The notes under the pieces: model-generated | Database searches by the model: none | What the model was told of the DNA's origin: nothing | What the model saw: the letters and a program-made list of their open reading frames with translations, nothing else | Shown here: positions 17,984-26,591 of the stretch, piece by piece | How the letters are laid out: each line of letters opens with the position of its first letter | Numbering within the stretch: position 1 is the stretch's first letter | Origin: Paludibacter sp. | GTDB taxonomy: Bacteria > Bacteroidota > Bacteroidia > Bacteroidales > Paludibacteraceae | NCBI GenBank assembly: GCA_027450045.1 | Contig: DAIDKM010000007.1 | Coordinates: 1 to 58,754 of the forward strand | Direction: 5' to 3' | DNA length: 58,754 nt | Program-made: the position numbers and the translations under genes

Positions 17984-18337
17984 ATGAGTCTCTTTTCAAA
18001 AAAGCATCCTATTTCATTCAAACGTGAATTGACAATATTCTTGTTGTCACTCATGTGGGGCGCAATTTTGATCAAACCCGTGCACTTTTTGTGGGTTCAT
18101 CACGACGTTATTGTGGTGCACAACGAAGAAACAAAAATATCCTCTCCGGTTGAGCAAGATTGTCCTATCTGCGATTTTGAATTTTTCCTATATACTTCAG
18201 AAACAGTACACCTGCTTCCACAAGCAGCCATTCTTCCTCATCAAACCGAGCCTTCTGTCGAAACACGCAAAGCGTTTGATAGTTTGTCTCTATCCGCTTC
18301 ACTGCGTGCGCCTCCTGCCTGGCTTCACGCTGTGTAG
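17984..18337 (+). CDS. Small membrane-anchored CPIC-motif protein upstream of a TonB receptor
   Basis: This 117-residue protein has one hydrophobic segment (about residues 15-33), then HHDVIVVH and a DCPICDF motif (about 58-64), and ends with a Pro-rich LRAPPAWLHAV. His-rich and CPIC segments suggest metal or heme binding. The RAPP-type end recalls small proteins encoded just before metal-uptake receptors, such as DUF2946-like families, but I cannot assign a family with confidence. Its position between the iron transporter block and a TonB-dependent receptor supports a metal-related role; this is inference. Confidence 0.6.
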   Translation: MSLFSKKHPISFKRELTIFLLSLMWGAILIKPVHFLWVHHDVIVVHNEETKISSPVEQDCPICDFEFFLYTSETVHLLPQAAILPHQTEPSVETRKAFDSLSLSASLRAPPAWLHAV

Positions 18338-18498
18338 TCATTCACCCGAACAATTCCTTAACTCAAGATCGTCAATTCATTTAATCCGTGATTCTTTTCA
18401 ATCACAATGAATTGGGATTAGGTTAATCGTTGCATTATCCGTGTGTTTTAGCGTGTAGTTTTCAAAATTCCCTTTTTGATGAGTTATAGCAGGCATTC

Positions 18499-18517
18499 TG
18501 CTCTTCAAGAAAGAGCA
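18499..18517 (+). promoter_or_regulatory. Leader hairpin before the TonB receptor gene
   Basis: TGCTCTT and AAGAGCA form a perfect 7-bp stem around a 5-base loop, 37 bases before the ATG at 18554. There is no T run. It could be a leader structure; no function is shown. Confidence 0.3.
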
Positions 18518-18553
18518 TTGCAATGTCATTCGTTTCATTAAATTCTTTCAAAT

Positions 18554-21073
18554 ATGATAGTTAGAAAAATAGTCTTCTTCCTACTGATAGTAAGTACTTT
18601 TCATCCGCTCTTCGCCGACGATATAGCAAACAGTGGAAAAACTTTCTTGCAAGGCACCATTACAGACAAAACTTCAGGGGCACCGCTGATTGGCGTCAAC
18701 GTTTATTTTCCCGATTTGAAAACCGGCGGCGTTACCGATGTCAATGGCAAATATCACATCAACAACCTCCCCAAAACAACGACAATGGTTGAAGTGAGTT
18801 ATGTCGGGTATCAACTTATTGCAAAGAAAATCGACCTGAATGCAACACAAACAGCCAATTTCTCGATGGGCGAATCGGCGGATGAAATGAACGAAGTTAT
18901 CGTCACCGGTGTCAGCAAAGCAACCGAAATCAAAAGAGATCCGGTGCCTTCGATTGCCGTAAATAAAGTCTATATCAACGAACATTCAACCTCCGGCAAC
19001 GTCATTGACGAGATAGCCAATTTGCCGGGCGTCAGCGCCGTCACAACCGGTCCTAATATCTCAAAACCATACATTCATGGATTAGGCTACAACAGCGTGA
19101 TCACGCTTGAAGATGGTATCCGGCAGGAAAGTCAGCAATGGGGCGACGAACATGGCATTGAAGTAGATCAAAATTCCATCGACCGTATCGAAATCATCAA
19201 AGGACCCGCCAGCTTAATCTATGGTTCGGATGCGCTTGGCGGTGTCATTAACCTGATTACTGCGCCCCCAGTTCCTGATGGCAAAATATTGGGATCATTA
19301 ACAGGAGTCTATGGAACAAACAACGGCTTAATTAATAGCTCGTTCAAGTTACAGGGAAACCACAGTGGCCTGATATGGGGAACAGTATTATCCGACAAGG
19401 AAGCAAAAAATTATCAGAACCGTCACGATGGCAGAGTCTATGCCACAGGCTACAAGGAAAAAGACGCACGGGCAATGATTGGTATCAATAAATCGTGGGG
19501 TTATTCATACCTCAACGCATCCTTATTTGATGATTTGCAGGATATACCCGACGGTAGCCGCGATTCACTGACACGACAATTTACTTATCAAATCTCCGAT
19601 GCCGACACCTACCGACCTATTGTGCCCGAATCAGTTTTAAACTCCTATTCTACTCCCGTTCTGCACCAACATGTACAGTTTTATCGCATCTATGATAACA
19701 GCAATTTTAATCTCGGCGCCGGCAACCTGATCGTTAACCTGGGTTATCAATACGATCACCGGAGAGAATTTACTCATCCCAAAGCGCCAACAGTACCGGG
19801 GTTAAACTTGGAATTAACCACCTACACCTATGATGTTAAATACAATGTCAATATGGATAAAGGATATGAAACCACCTTTGGCGTGAATGGCATGTATCAG
19901 AATAATGTGTTGGGTTACAGCACTGACTTCCCGATTCCGGCTTACCGTCAGTTTGATATTGGGGGCTTTTTTGTTACCAAAAAGAGCTTCGGCAAATTAG
20001 ACCTTTCCTTAGGAGCTCGCTATGACAGCCGTACCATCAACGGTCTGGCAGCGTATGTCGATACCACCGTTCAATATTTTCCAACCCTTTACAAAGGGGC
20101 TAATCCAACAGGAACACCCAATGTTGTACAACAGTTTAGTCCGTTGCATAAAACTTTTTCAGGGGCAACAGGCAGTTTTGGAGCAACCTACAACTTCTCA
20201 CATGCCTTTTTGCTAAAAGGAAACATTGCGCGGGGATTCAGAGCACCAAGCATTTCTGAATTGTCAGCCAACGGTGCCGACCCGGGCTCACAAATCTACC
20301 ACGTTGGCAACACCAACTTTAAACCTGAGTTTAGTTTGCAAGCCGATTTTGGGCTTGATCTCACACTTCCCTATATGTCGCTAAACATGGATCTGTTTGA
20401 CAACAATATTCAAAACTACATCTATCAGGAACAAATAGTAGACGCCAATGGTAATCCCGAAAGAGTGAATCCCAATGGATCGCTTAATCCGAATGGTCAA
20501 TACAGCCGGTTCACCTACGTGCAAAACCAGGCACGCATTGATGGTGGAGACTTTTCGTTGGATATTTTCCCTGTGTCGTGGCTACATTTTAAAAACTCGC
20601 TGAGCTTAACCTATGGCACAAACCTTGGCAATGGCGGCAATGAGCCTGACAGCTTAAAATATTTACCGTTTATTCTGCCTTTGCATACCCATTCGGAATT
20701 ACGGGCGACATCCGTGAAAGGATGGAACAATTTCAGAAATCTATACGCATTTGTCGGCTTCGACCATTTCAATCCCCAAAACAGGTATTTCTCTGCTTAT
20801 GGCACGGAAACCTATACAACGGGATACAATCTGATTAGTGCGGGGATTGGAGGAAACATTATCAATAAAGCGGGTAACCCCATTGTGGAACTCTTTCTCG
20901 AAGGGACAAATCTGGCTAATGTAAACTATCAATCAAACATGAGCCGTCTGAAATATTTCGACAATCCGGTAGTTCCCAAAGGCGTTCAACCCGGCATCTT
21001 CAATATGGGACGCGATGTCAGTTTGAAGGTGGTGGTGCCGTTTGATTTGTCGCCACGCAAAAACCACATTTGA
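18554..21073 (+). CDS. TonB-dependent outer-membrane receptor
   Basis: The 839-residue receptor has a signal peptide (residues 1 to about 21) and a carboxypeptidase-regulatory-like N-terminal domain (about 32-115, GTITDKTSGAPLIGVNVYFP). A plug domain follows (about 125-250, with IEIIKGPASLIYGSDALGGV), then a 22-strand-type barrel with NIARGFRAPSISEL. It takes up a ligand, usually a metal chelate or cobalamin, with energy from TonB. The absence of a SusD partner and the neighbours (feoAB, CPIC protein) point to a metal or heme compound rather than a glycan; this is inference. A strong terminator follows directly. Confidence 0.93.
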   Translation: MIVRKIVFFLLIVSTFHPLFADDIANSGKTFLQGTITDKTSGAPLIGVNVYFPDLKTGGVTDVNGKYHINNLPKTTTMVEVSYVGYQLIAKKIDLNATQTANFSMGESADEMNEVIVTGVSKATEIKRDPVPSIAVNKVYINEHSTSGNVIDEIANLPGVSAVTTGPNISKPYIHGLGYNSVITLEDGIRQESQQWGDEHGIEVDQNSIDRIEIIKGPASLIYGSDALGGVINLITAPPVPDGKILGSLTGVYGTNNGLINSSFKLQGNHSGLIWGTVLSDKEAKNYQNRHDGRVYATGYKEKDARAMIGINKSWGYSYLNASLFDDLQDIPDGSRDSLTRQFTYQISDADTYRPIVPESVLNSYSTPVLHQHVQFYRIYDNSNFNLGAGNLIVNLGYQYDHRREFTHPKAPTVPGLNLELTTYTYDVKYNVNMDKGYETTFGVNGMYQNNVLGYSTDFPIPAYRQFDIGGFFVTKKSFGKLDLSLGARYDSRTINGLAAYVDTTVQYFPTLYKGANPTGTPNVVQQFSPLHKTFSGATGSFGATYNFSHAFLLKGNIARGFRAPSISELSANGADPGSQIYHVGNTNFKPEFSLQADFGLDLTLPYMSLNMDLFDNNIQNYIYQEQIVDANGNPERVNPNGSLNPNGQYSRFTYVQNQARIDGGDFSLDIFPVSWLHFKNSLSLTYGTNLGNGGNEPDSLKYLPFILPLHTHSELRATSVKGWNNFRNLYAFVGFDHFNPQNRYFSAYGTETYTTGYNLISAGIGGNIINKAGNPIVELFLEGTNLANVNYQSNMSRLKYFDNPVVPKGVQPGIFNMGRDVSLKVVVPFDLSPRKNHI

Positions 21074-21084
21074 AGTTTATGAAT

Positions 21085-21120
21085 AAAATCCCTGTTTGAA
21101 AGTCTCAAGCAGGGATTTTT
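21085..21120 (+). terminator. Terminator after the TonB receptor gene
   Basis: AAAATCCCTG and CAGGGATTTTT form a stem of at least 9 bp with further TTGA/TCAA pairing in the loop, and the T run is part of the 3' arm. Confidence 0.75.
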
Positions 21121-21743
21121 ATATTTAGTGGGAGCTCAATTCAAAATTGCGCATCTCGCAGTTGAAGATAAACCATTTACGGGATAACTATCACAGCCAC
21201 CCCGTAAACGTATTAAATTTAATCCTTTTCTTATGACGCTCCAAATTTCATCATTATTTTCTTAACTGCCAAACATTTCGCCCGCTTTTTTTCAATCTAC
21301 ACTCCATTTTTTTGCTTCAACTCACAGGATCGCTTCGGTGATTTCGTAAAACAAAATTAAAATTGAACGTAGGAAAGGTCAGCATTTGCATTAAAATATA
21401 TTAAAAACAAACAGCAACTATTTATCATTATGTAAGCAAATGACTTCAATGACTATCTATCTGTCATTCGGGTTACCTTCGCTCTTCATTCGCTTTTCCT
21501 TCGCCCTACCTTCGCTCGCAAAAAATTGACAAAATGGTATGAATATGAAGATTTACATGACAAAATGTCAATTGCCATGGAAGTGAATAAATGTATTTAG
21601 GAAGGAAATAAAGCAGAAAAGAAGGGTGTGATTTGTGTGTGTCATCTGCTTTATGATGCAAATATACATCCTTTTATTTGGTTTTCCAAACACGTTGCTA
21701 TAAACTCACAAGAATGCCTATAGAATTTTTCGTTAGAAAGCCT
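21121..21743. other. Long AT-rich intergenic region with tandem 11-mers and a hairpin
   Basis: No gene is visible. TTTACGGG (about 21176) can pair with CCCGTAAA (about 21202) across a 17-base loop. At 21474-21517 there are four degenerate 11-base tandem units, listed separately. Confidence 0.5.
21474..21517 (+). repeat. Degenerate 11-base tandem repeat
   Basis: Four consecutive units read TACCTTCGCTC, TTCATTCGCTT, TTCCTTCGCCC, TACCTTCGCTC. The first and last are identical, and a weaker fifth unit (GTCATTCGGGT) precedes them. The 11-base period is close to one DNA turn. Function is unknown. Confidence 0.55.
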
Positions 21744-22013
21744 TATCTTTGCATCAAAATTAAAACAATTGCATCATGGACGACGGCCCGGCGAACAACT
21801 TATTATTCACTTGCGTTTAGCAGGGCAGCCGGCTTTTGTTTGCTCCCTTCTAAACCACTAAAAGAAGGAGGCGTTATGACTTCTCTCGAACACTTTTGTT
21901 TAGGTACCTTCACCCAAAGTGGACAACAACTTCTTTATGATTTATGTAGGGATATACCCGTAGGAACGATAAATCCCTCACCGCACGACTATTTTCCTTA
22001 GAAATAGGTTTTT
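21744..22013 (+). ncRNA. Candidate structured RNA locus with its own promoter box and terminator
   Basis: A -7 box TATCTTTG (21744-21751) predicts a start near 21758. The transcript would contain several possible stems: GCCCGGC with GCCGGC, CTCC-C-TTCT with AGAAGGAG, CACTTTTG with CAAAGTG, and AGGGAT with ATCCCT. It would end at a small hairpin CTATTT/AAATAG (21989-22007) followed by GTTTTTG. The unit is about 255 bases. I do not recognise a known RNA family, and the possible 41-codon ORF inside may be its real product. No -33 TTG is visible. Confidence 0.35.
21876..22001 (+). CDS. Possible 41-residue small protein with strong Shine-Dalgarno
   Basis: ATG at 21876 is preceded, 4 bases upstream, by AGAAGGAGG, a near-perfect Shine-Dalgarno. 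This is unusual because Bacteroidetes largely do without one. The peptide begins MTSLEHFCLGTFTQSG and ends PSPHDYFP; no signal peptide or membrane helix is seen. CTCCCTTCT (21843-21851) can pair with AGAAGGAG and hide the ribosome site. I do not recognise the product, and the frame may be chance. Confidence 0.3.
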   Translation: MTSLEHFCLGTFTQSGQQLLYDLCRDIPVGTINPSPHDYFP

Positions 22014-22105
22014 GTCAAGTTATTTACGTTGTCGATCCAATTTAAATAAACTACCCTGCTTTTTGACAAACAGCCAACAACAATCTAAAGAAAAATCGTA
22101 AAACA

Positions 22106-23431
22106 ATGAATACAATCAGAAAAACGATCATCACATTATTTGTTGCTTGCACCGGTATATCTGTGTATGCACAACAAATAGACAGTCTTAAAAATGAGCG
22201 AATCTCCATTCACGCTCAAACAACCGTTATTGACCAATACAAAACAGCCTTCCGAGTACCCTATAGCGGACAAAACAGCTTGCTTCCACAAGCAGAAAGT
22301 CAAACTTCTATCACATCAACCCTTTATTTGGGGTTAAGGCTTTGGCAAGGTGGTTCAGTTTACATTAATCCCGAATTAGCCGGAGGTTCCGGTCTTAGTC
22401 AAGTACTGGGCATTGCCGATGCCACAAATGGAGAAACACCCAGAATTGCAAATCCTGCACCTGACATTTCCATTGCCCGACTCTTTTATCACCAAGTCTT
22501 TGCTTTATCAAGTGAAACATCATATCAACCCAGTGATTTTAATCAATTAAGCGGCCGTTTACCAAACAACTATTTGGCGTTGACCATTGGCACAATCAGC
22601 GTGGGCGATTATTTTGACGACAACAAATATAGTCACGATCCCAGAACACAATTTATGACATGGTCGTTGATGGATGCCGGTGCATGGGATTATCCCGCTG
22701 ATACACGCGGTTATACGCCAAGTATTGTGATTGAATATGTTACACCTAAAAATGAACTGCGATATGGTTTTTCTTTAATGCCTAAGGTTGCTAATGGCAA
22801 CAATATGAATTGGGATATTGCTAAAGCAAGAGCACAAACATTGGAATATACACACCGCTATAAAATCAATGGACTCGATGGCGCATTCAGAATCTTAGGA
22901 TTCCTCAATACAGCCAATATGGGGAATTACCTGCAAAGTATTACCTTGAATCCTACAGCTCCTAACATTGAAAATACTCGCAAATATGGAAATACAAAAT
23001 ATGGATTTGCCATCAATGCCGAACAAGCACTGACAAACGACTTAGGATGTTTTTTTAGAGGCAGTTGGAATGACGGGAACAATGAAACGTGGGCATTTAC
23101 CGAGATTGATCATAGCATCAGCGTCGGCTTGTCATTAACAGGCGCTTCATGGAAACGGAACGGCGATAACATTGGGTTGGCTTATGTCACTTCAGGCATT
23201 TCAAAGGCTCACAGAGAATATTTAGCCGATGGAGGGTATGGCTTTATGCTTGGCGATGGAAAACTCAATTATGGCTGGGAACATGTAACCGAACTCTATT
23301 ATTCGGCTGAATTAGTCAAAAACAACATCTATCTCACAGGAGCCTATCAATTTCTTCTCAATCCGGGCTACAATCGCGACAGAAAAGGGCCTGTAAATAT
23401 CTTTTCAGTGCGATTGCATGTTAGAATCTGA
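22106..23431 (+). CDS. OprB-like carbohydrate porin
   Basis: This is a 441-residue protein with a signal peptide (residues 1 to about 22, ending SVYAQ). The barrel segments recall OprB: LALTIGTISVGDYFDDNKYSHDPRTQFMTWSLMDAGAWDYP-type sequence at about residues 152-195 (only the pattern is given here, spanning 22559-22690), with repeated aromatic strands to the C-terminal LHVRI. Such porins form outer-membrane pores for sugars or acids. The gene stands alone between two terminators. Which solute it passes cannot be told. Confidence 0.72.
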   Translation: MNTIRKTIITLFVACTGISVYAQQIDSLKNERISIHAQTTVIDQYKTAFRVPYSGQNSLLPQAESQTSITSTLYLGLRLWQGGSVYINPELAGGSGLSQVLGIADATNGETPRIANPAPDISIARLFYHQVFALSSETSYQPSDFNQLSGRLPNNYLALTIGTISVGDYFDDNKYSHDPRTQFMTWSLMDAGAWDYPADTRGYTPSIVIEYVTPKNELRYGFSLMPKVANGNNMNWDIAKARAQTLEYTHRYKINGLDGAFRILGFLNTANMGNYLQSITLNPTAPNIENTRKYGNTKYGFAINAEQALTNDLGCFFRGSWNDGNNETWAFTEIDHSISVGLSLTGASWKRNGDNIGLAYVTSGISKAHREYLADGGYGFMLGDGKLNYGWEHVTELYYSAELVKNNIYLTGAYQFLLNPGYNRDRKGPVNIFSVRLHVRI

Positions 23432-23457
23432 TAAAGGAGTCAGCTACTCTATCAAAG

Positions 23458-23494
23458 AAAAGGTTCAAAGTGTTATCACTCTGAACCTTTTTAC
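23458..23494. terminator. Bidirectional terminator between the porin and Dabb genes
   Basis: AAAGGTTCAAAGTG (from about 23459) and CACTCTGAACCTTT form a long stem with one internal mismatch around TTAT. T-rich runs occur on both strands, which suits two convergent genes. Confidence 0.75.
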
Positions 23495-23521
23495 TTGTAA
23501 GAAAAACCAATTCTGCAGAAA

Positions 23522-23824
23522 TCACACTTCAAAATCGACCGAACACCGATCTGTTCGCACCACTTTGACGAATTGCTGCACTTCTTTATGTTTGGGATGA
23601 TCCTGATAGAATGATAAAGCATTTCGGGTCTCAAACTCTGCATACAAGGCAAGATCATAACTGCCTTCTTGTCTCAGAAAGTCGATACCAACTTCTAATT
23701 TGATCAATCCTTCAATCTGTCCATTTAAATCTTCGAGCTTTTTTTTGATTAACAAAGCGTTTGTAGCTTTATTATTCCCAAATGCTTCTTCTTTTAAATT
23801 CCAAAATACAAGATGTTTTACCAT
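23522..23824 (-). CDS. Dabb (stress-responsive A/B barrel) domain protein
   Basis: This 100-residue protein is the length of a single Dabb domain. It starts MVKHLVFWNLKEEA, with the typical HxVxxxxK opening strand, and has a central strand GIDFLRQEGSYDLALYAEF and the conserved HPKHKEVQQFVK. These small dimeric ferredoxin-like-fold proteins bind or process hydrophobic ligands or act in stress. No specific reaction can be assigned. It is convergent with the porin gene and divergent from the DUF5063 gene. Confidence 0.9.
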   Translation of the reverse strand: MVKHLVFWNLKEEAFGNNKATNALLIKKKLEDLNGQIEGLIKLEVGIDFLRQEGSYDLALYAEFETRNALSFYQDHPKHKEVQQFVKVVRTDRCSVDFEV

Positions 23825-23869
23825 TTCATTCTATTTTAAGAGATGGGATTTGTTGCCTATTCAGGGCAG

Positions 23870-23877
23870 CAAAGATA
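23870..23877 (-). promoter_or_regulatory. Possible -7 box of the Dabb gene
   Basis: The minus strand reads TATCTTTG (23877-23870), 46 bases upstream of the ATG. The nearest TTG upstream is too far away (28 bases). Confidence 0.35.
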
Positions 23878-23983
23878 ATAAAATCTTTTGTCGATTTGTA
23901 TTTGTCAACAAATCATTTCAACAAAAAAGAAGGCAATTTCCTGATACCTTCGGCTATGGCATCATATCTCAAAAATGTTTTGC

Positions 23984-23991
23984 TACTTTTG
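23984..23991 (+). promoter_or_regulatory. Putative -7 box of the DUF5063 operon
   Basis: TACTTTTG predicts a transcript start near 23998. This favours the ATG at 24019 over the one at 24004. No clear -33 TTG was found. Confidence 0.4.
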
Positions 23992-24018
23992 TATCATCAA
24001 CCAATGAACCCTTTTTTC

Positions 24019-24627
24019 ATGGCTACCGACTCTTTTGAAAAAGATAGATTAGAATTTATAACCGTTGCCGCTGAATTCTGTATTTTTATCGAACACGCTG
24101 TTTCGTCTGATAAACAAACGTTTATCACGCAAGCAGTAAAATATTTGCCTACGCTTTACTTAAAAACTGTATTACTCCCTCATATTCAAACATCGCCCGA
24201 CGACGAGTCAGAACGCATGGTCACCGAAGCCGAATATGAAAACATTCGCAATACGCTTGAAGAATTGTTAGGCATCGACGACCGTTATCTTACAGCTTTT
24301 CATCCTGAAATGAATTATTCGGAAGCGCCCATTGCGGCATCTATCTCCGAAGATTTGACCGATGTGTTTCAGGAATTGAAAGACTTTCTCTTTAATTGTC
24401 AGTTGGGAGATGAAGCTCTTTTGGAAACCGCGTTGATGAATTGCCTTTTCGGGTTTCATCACCATTGGGGACGGAAATTGCTCAATGCCCTCACCGCTTT
24501 GCATCAACTTATATGCAGCGAGCTTGTTAATCAGGAAGATGAAGAAACGCATTCTTTCGATAAACGTAACCAACAGAAAGATTCCTTTTTGCAACATCAG
24601 TTGCGTGAAGATAGTGAAGATTTTTAA
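24019..24627 (+). CDS. DUF5063 domain protein
   Basis: This 202-residue soluble, helical, acidic protein has the typical opening ITVAAEFCIFIEHA, a middle ISEDLTDVFQELKDFLFN and FGFHHHWGRKLLNALTALHQL near the end. The function of this Bacteroidetes family is unknown. It lies 11 bases before a 3'-5' exonuclease gene, which overlaps an RlmI-like rRNA methyltransferase gene. This order is, from memory, common in Bacteroidales and suggests an RNA-related role. The open frame extends much further upstream, but the promoter position favours ATG 24019. Confidence 0.85.
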   Translation: MATDSFEKDRLEFITVAAEFCIFIEHAVSSDKQTFITQAVKYLPTLYLKTVLLPHIQTSPDDESERMVTEAEYENIRNTLEELLGIDDRYLTAFHPEMNYSEAPIAASISEDLTDVFQELKDFLFNCQLGDEALLETALMNCLFGFHHHWGRKLLNALTALHQLICSELVNQEDEETHSFDKRNQQKDSFLQHQLREDSEDF

Positions 24628-24638
24628 GCGCAACTTAC

Positions 24639-25220
24639 ATGATATATCAGCCAACCATTTCAAAAGAAGAAATAGCCACGTTACCTCTTGCTGCATTTCA
24701 AGGCAAAACCATTGTGGTAGATCGTCCGGAACAAGTAAACGGAGCCATTGACTACTTAAAACGACAACCACTCGTTGGATTCGACACCGAAACAAAACCC
24801 AACTTTTCGCCCAATTCACATAATCAGGTTGCTTTGTTGCAGATATCATCTGCCGATGTGTGTTATCTGTTTCGTCTCAGTATGTTGGGGATGCCGCTGG
24901 CTTTATTTCATTTGCTAAACGATTCCAATGTATTAAAAATCGGACTTTCATTGCGCGATGATTTCAATGCGCTCAGCAAACGAGCTATTATCAAAAAAGA
25001 GAGCTTCATTGATCTGCAAAACATTGTGGAAGATTATGATATTCAGGAAAAAAGCTTAGTCAAGCTCTATGCCATCATTTTCGGTAAACGCATTTCAAAA
25101 AACAAACGACTTTCAAACTGGGAAGCACAACCATTAACTGAGGCTCAACAACTCTATGCCGCCACCGATGCTTGGGCTTGCTACGAAATATACACTCATT
25201 TAACACACAACAATCAATGA
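24639..25220 (+). CDS. DEDD-family 3'-5' exonuclease (RNase D-like catalytic domain)
   Basis: This 193-residue single-domain exonuclease has motif I FDTETKP (D and E ligands), motif II around GLSLRDDFNAL, and motif III with YAATDAWACYEIY, the DEDDy pattern. It lacks the HRDC domains of full RNase D, so it resembles stand-alone Werner-type exonuclease domains. It likely trims RNA or DNA 3' ends with two metal ions. Its stop overlaps the next start (ATGA at 25217-25220), so translation is coupled to the rRNA methyltransferase. Confidence 0.9.
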   Translation: MIYQPTISKEEIATLPLAAFQGKTIVVDRPEQVNGAIDYLKRQPLVGFDTETKPNFSPNSHNQVALLQISSADVCYLFRLSMLGMPLALFHLLNDSNVLKIGLSLRDDFNALSKRAIIKKESFIDLQNIVEDYDIQEKSLVKLYAIIFGKRISKNKRLSNWEAQPLTEAQQLYAATDAWACYEIYTHLTHNNQ

Positions 25221-26398
25221 TATATCCAAAGATTATTCTCAAAAAGGGGAAAGAAGAACCCTTGCTACGCTTTCACCCATGGATTTTTTCGGGAGCCATT
25301 TTTCGCATTGAAGGAACCGTACAGGAAGGAGATATCGTTGAAGTCTATTCTGCAAATAACGAATTGATGGCTATCGGGCATTATCAAATCGGTAGTATTG
25401 CTGTGCGCATTTTGTCCTTTAACAACATTGCCATCGACGACAGTTTCTGGATGAACGCCATTCAAAAGGCATACACCTTACGGAAAACGTTACACTTGGC
25501 CGAAAACGAACTCTACACAACCTATCGGCTTATTCACGGCGAAGGCGATCATTTGCCCGGCCTTATCGTCGATATATATGGAGAAACTGCTGTTATTCAG
25601 GCGCACAGTGTAGGAATGCACCATAGCCGTGTTATCATTGCCAATAGTCTGATCAACATTGTCAAAGGGTTGAAAAACGTCTATTATAAATCAGAAGTAA
25701 CACTCCCTTATAAAGCAAACCTTGCTGCCGAAGATGGCTATTTAATTGGCAATGCCGAAAACGGAATTGTCAAAGAAAACGGGTTGCTTTTTCATGTCGA
25801 TTGGATTCACGGACAAAAAACCGGATTCTTTGTTGATCAACGCGAAAATCGCAAACTCCTTCAACACTATGCTAAAGGGAGAACCATGCTCAACCTTTTT
25901 GGCTATACAGGCGGTTTCTCGGTTTACGGATTGCAAGGCGACGCAGCATTGGTTCACTCTGTCGATAGCTCGGCAAGAGCCATCGAAGTAACAAACGAGA
26001 ATGTTGCCCTTAATTTTCCAAATGACACACGTCATCAGGCTTTTGCAGTAGATGCTTTTAAATTTTTAATTCAATCCGATACCACTTACGACTTGATTAT
26101 TCTCGATCCTCCGGCATTCGCGAAACATAAAAACGTCCTTCATAACGCCCTGCAGGGCTACCGCAAACTGAATGCTCAGGCTTTTGAGAAAATTGCTCCT
26201 AATGGCATCTTGTTTACTTTCTCATGCTCGCAAATCGTTTCTAAAGAACAATTTAGACTGGCAGTCTTTACTGCGGCAGCTCAATCAGGACGACGTGTGC
26301 GCATTCTGCATCAATTATCACAACCTGCCGATCACCCAATCAACATTTATCATGCAGAAGGCGAATATTTAAAAGGGCTCGTTTTATATGTTGAATAA
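25217..26398 (+). CDS. rlmI: RlmI-like 23S rRNA (cytosine-C5) methyltransferase
   Basis: This 393-residue enzyme has an N-terminal PUA domain (about residues 1-75) and an SAM-dependent methyltransferase domain. It contains GQKTGFFVDQRENR, LNLFGYTGGFSVYGLQGDA (SAM site) and the catalytic-loop motif LDPPAFAKHK, then FSCSQIV. The length and motifs match RlmI, which methylates C1962 of E. coli 23S rRNA. The frame opens at 25172, but the ATG at 25217 gives the usual PUA start (MIYPKIILKKGKE) and an ATGA overlap with the preceding gene. Confidence 0.9.
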   Translation: MIYPKIILKKGKEEPLLRFHPWIFSGAIFRIEGTVQEGDIVEVYSANNELMAIGHYQIGSIAVRILSFNNIAIDDSFWMNAIQKAYTLRKTLHLAENELYTTYRLIHGEGDHLPGLIVDIYGETAVIQAHSVGMHHSRVIIANSLINIVKGLKNVYYKSEVTLPYKANLAAEDGYLIGNAENGIVKENGLLFHVDWIHGQKTGFFVDQRENRKLLQHYAKGRTMLNLFGYTGGFSVYGLQGDAALVHSVDSSARAIEVTNENVALNFPNDTRHQAFAVDAFKFLIQSDTTYDLIILDPPAFAKHKNVLHNALQGYRKLNAQAFEKIAPNGILFTFSCSQIVSKEQFRLAVFTAAAQSGRRVRILHQLSQPADHPINIYHAEGEYLKGLVLYVE

Positions 26399-26483
26399 CA
26401 TATTGATATGCTCATATTTAGAAAATGACAAGCAAATCAATATGGTTAAATAACAATAATATGCGTTCTTTTTCCATTTATAA

Positions 26484-26516
26484 TTTGGAAACTATGTATG
26501 AAAACACTTATCTTTG
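26484..26516 (+). promoter_or_regulatory. Strong Bacteroidetes-type promoter of a candidate small RNA
   Basis: A -33 TTTG (26484-26487) and -7 TATCTTTG (26509-26516) have 21 bases between them. The predicted start is near 26523. Confidence 0.5.
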
Positions 26517-26522
26517 CACTGT

Positions 26523-26591
26523 GTTTTTCATGGTATTAGATTTAAGGTTAACAAAAGACTGTGGTTGTCGTGAGACAACCCTTTCTATTTT
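26523..26591 (+). ncRNA. Candidate ~70-nt small RNA
   Basis: The unit runs from the predicted start to a terminator: GGTTGTC (26563-26569), a GTGA tetraloop and GACAACC (26574-26580), followed by CTTTCTATTTT. No gene is transcribed from this promoter before the terminator, so a short RNA, or a short leader peptide from the ATG at 26530, is the likely product. No known family is recognised. Confidence 0.4.
26563..26591 (+). terminator. Terminator of the candidate small RNA
   Basis: A perfect 7-bp stem GGTTGTC/GACAACC with a GTGA tetraloop is followed by a T-rich tail. Confidence 0.55.

Noticed and set aside
21678-21875. Upstream part of the 107-codon frame that ends at 22001
   Set aside because: It runs through the predicted promoter and structured region; only the last 41 codons follow a ribosome-binding site.
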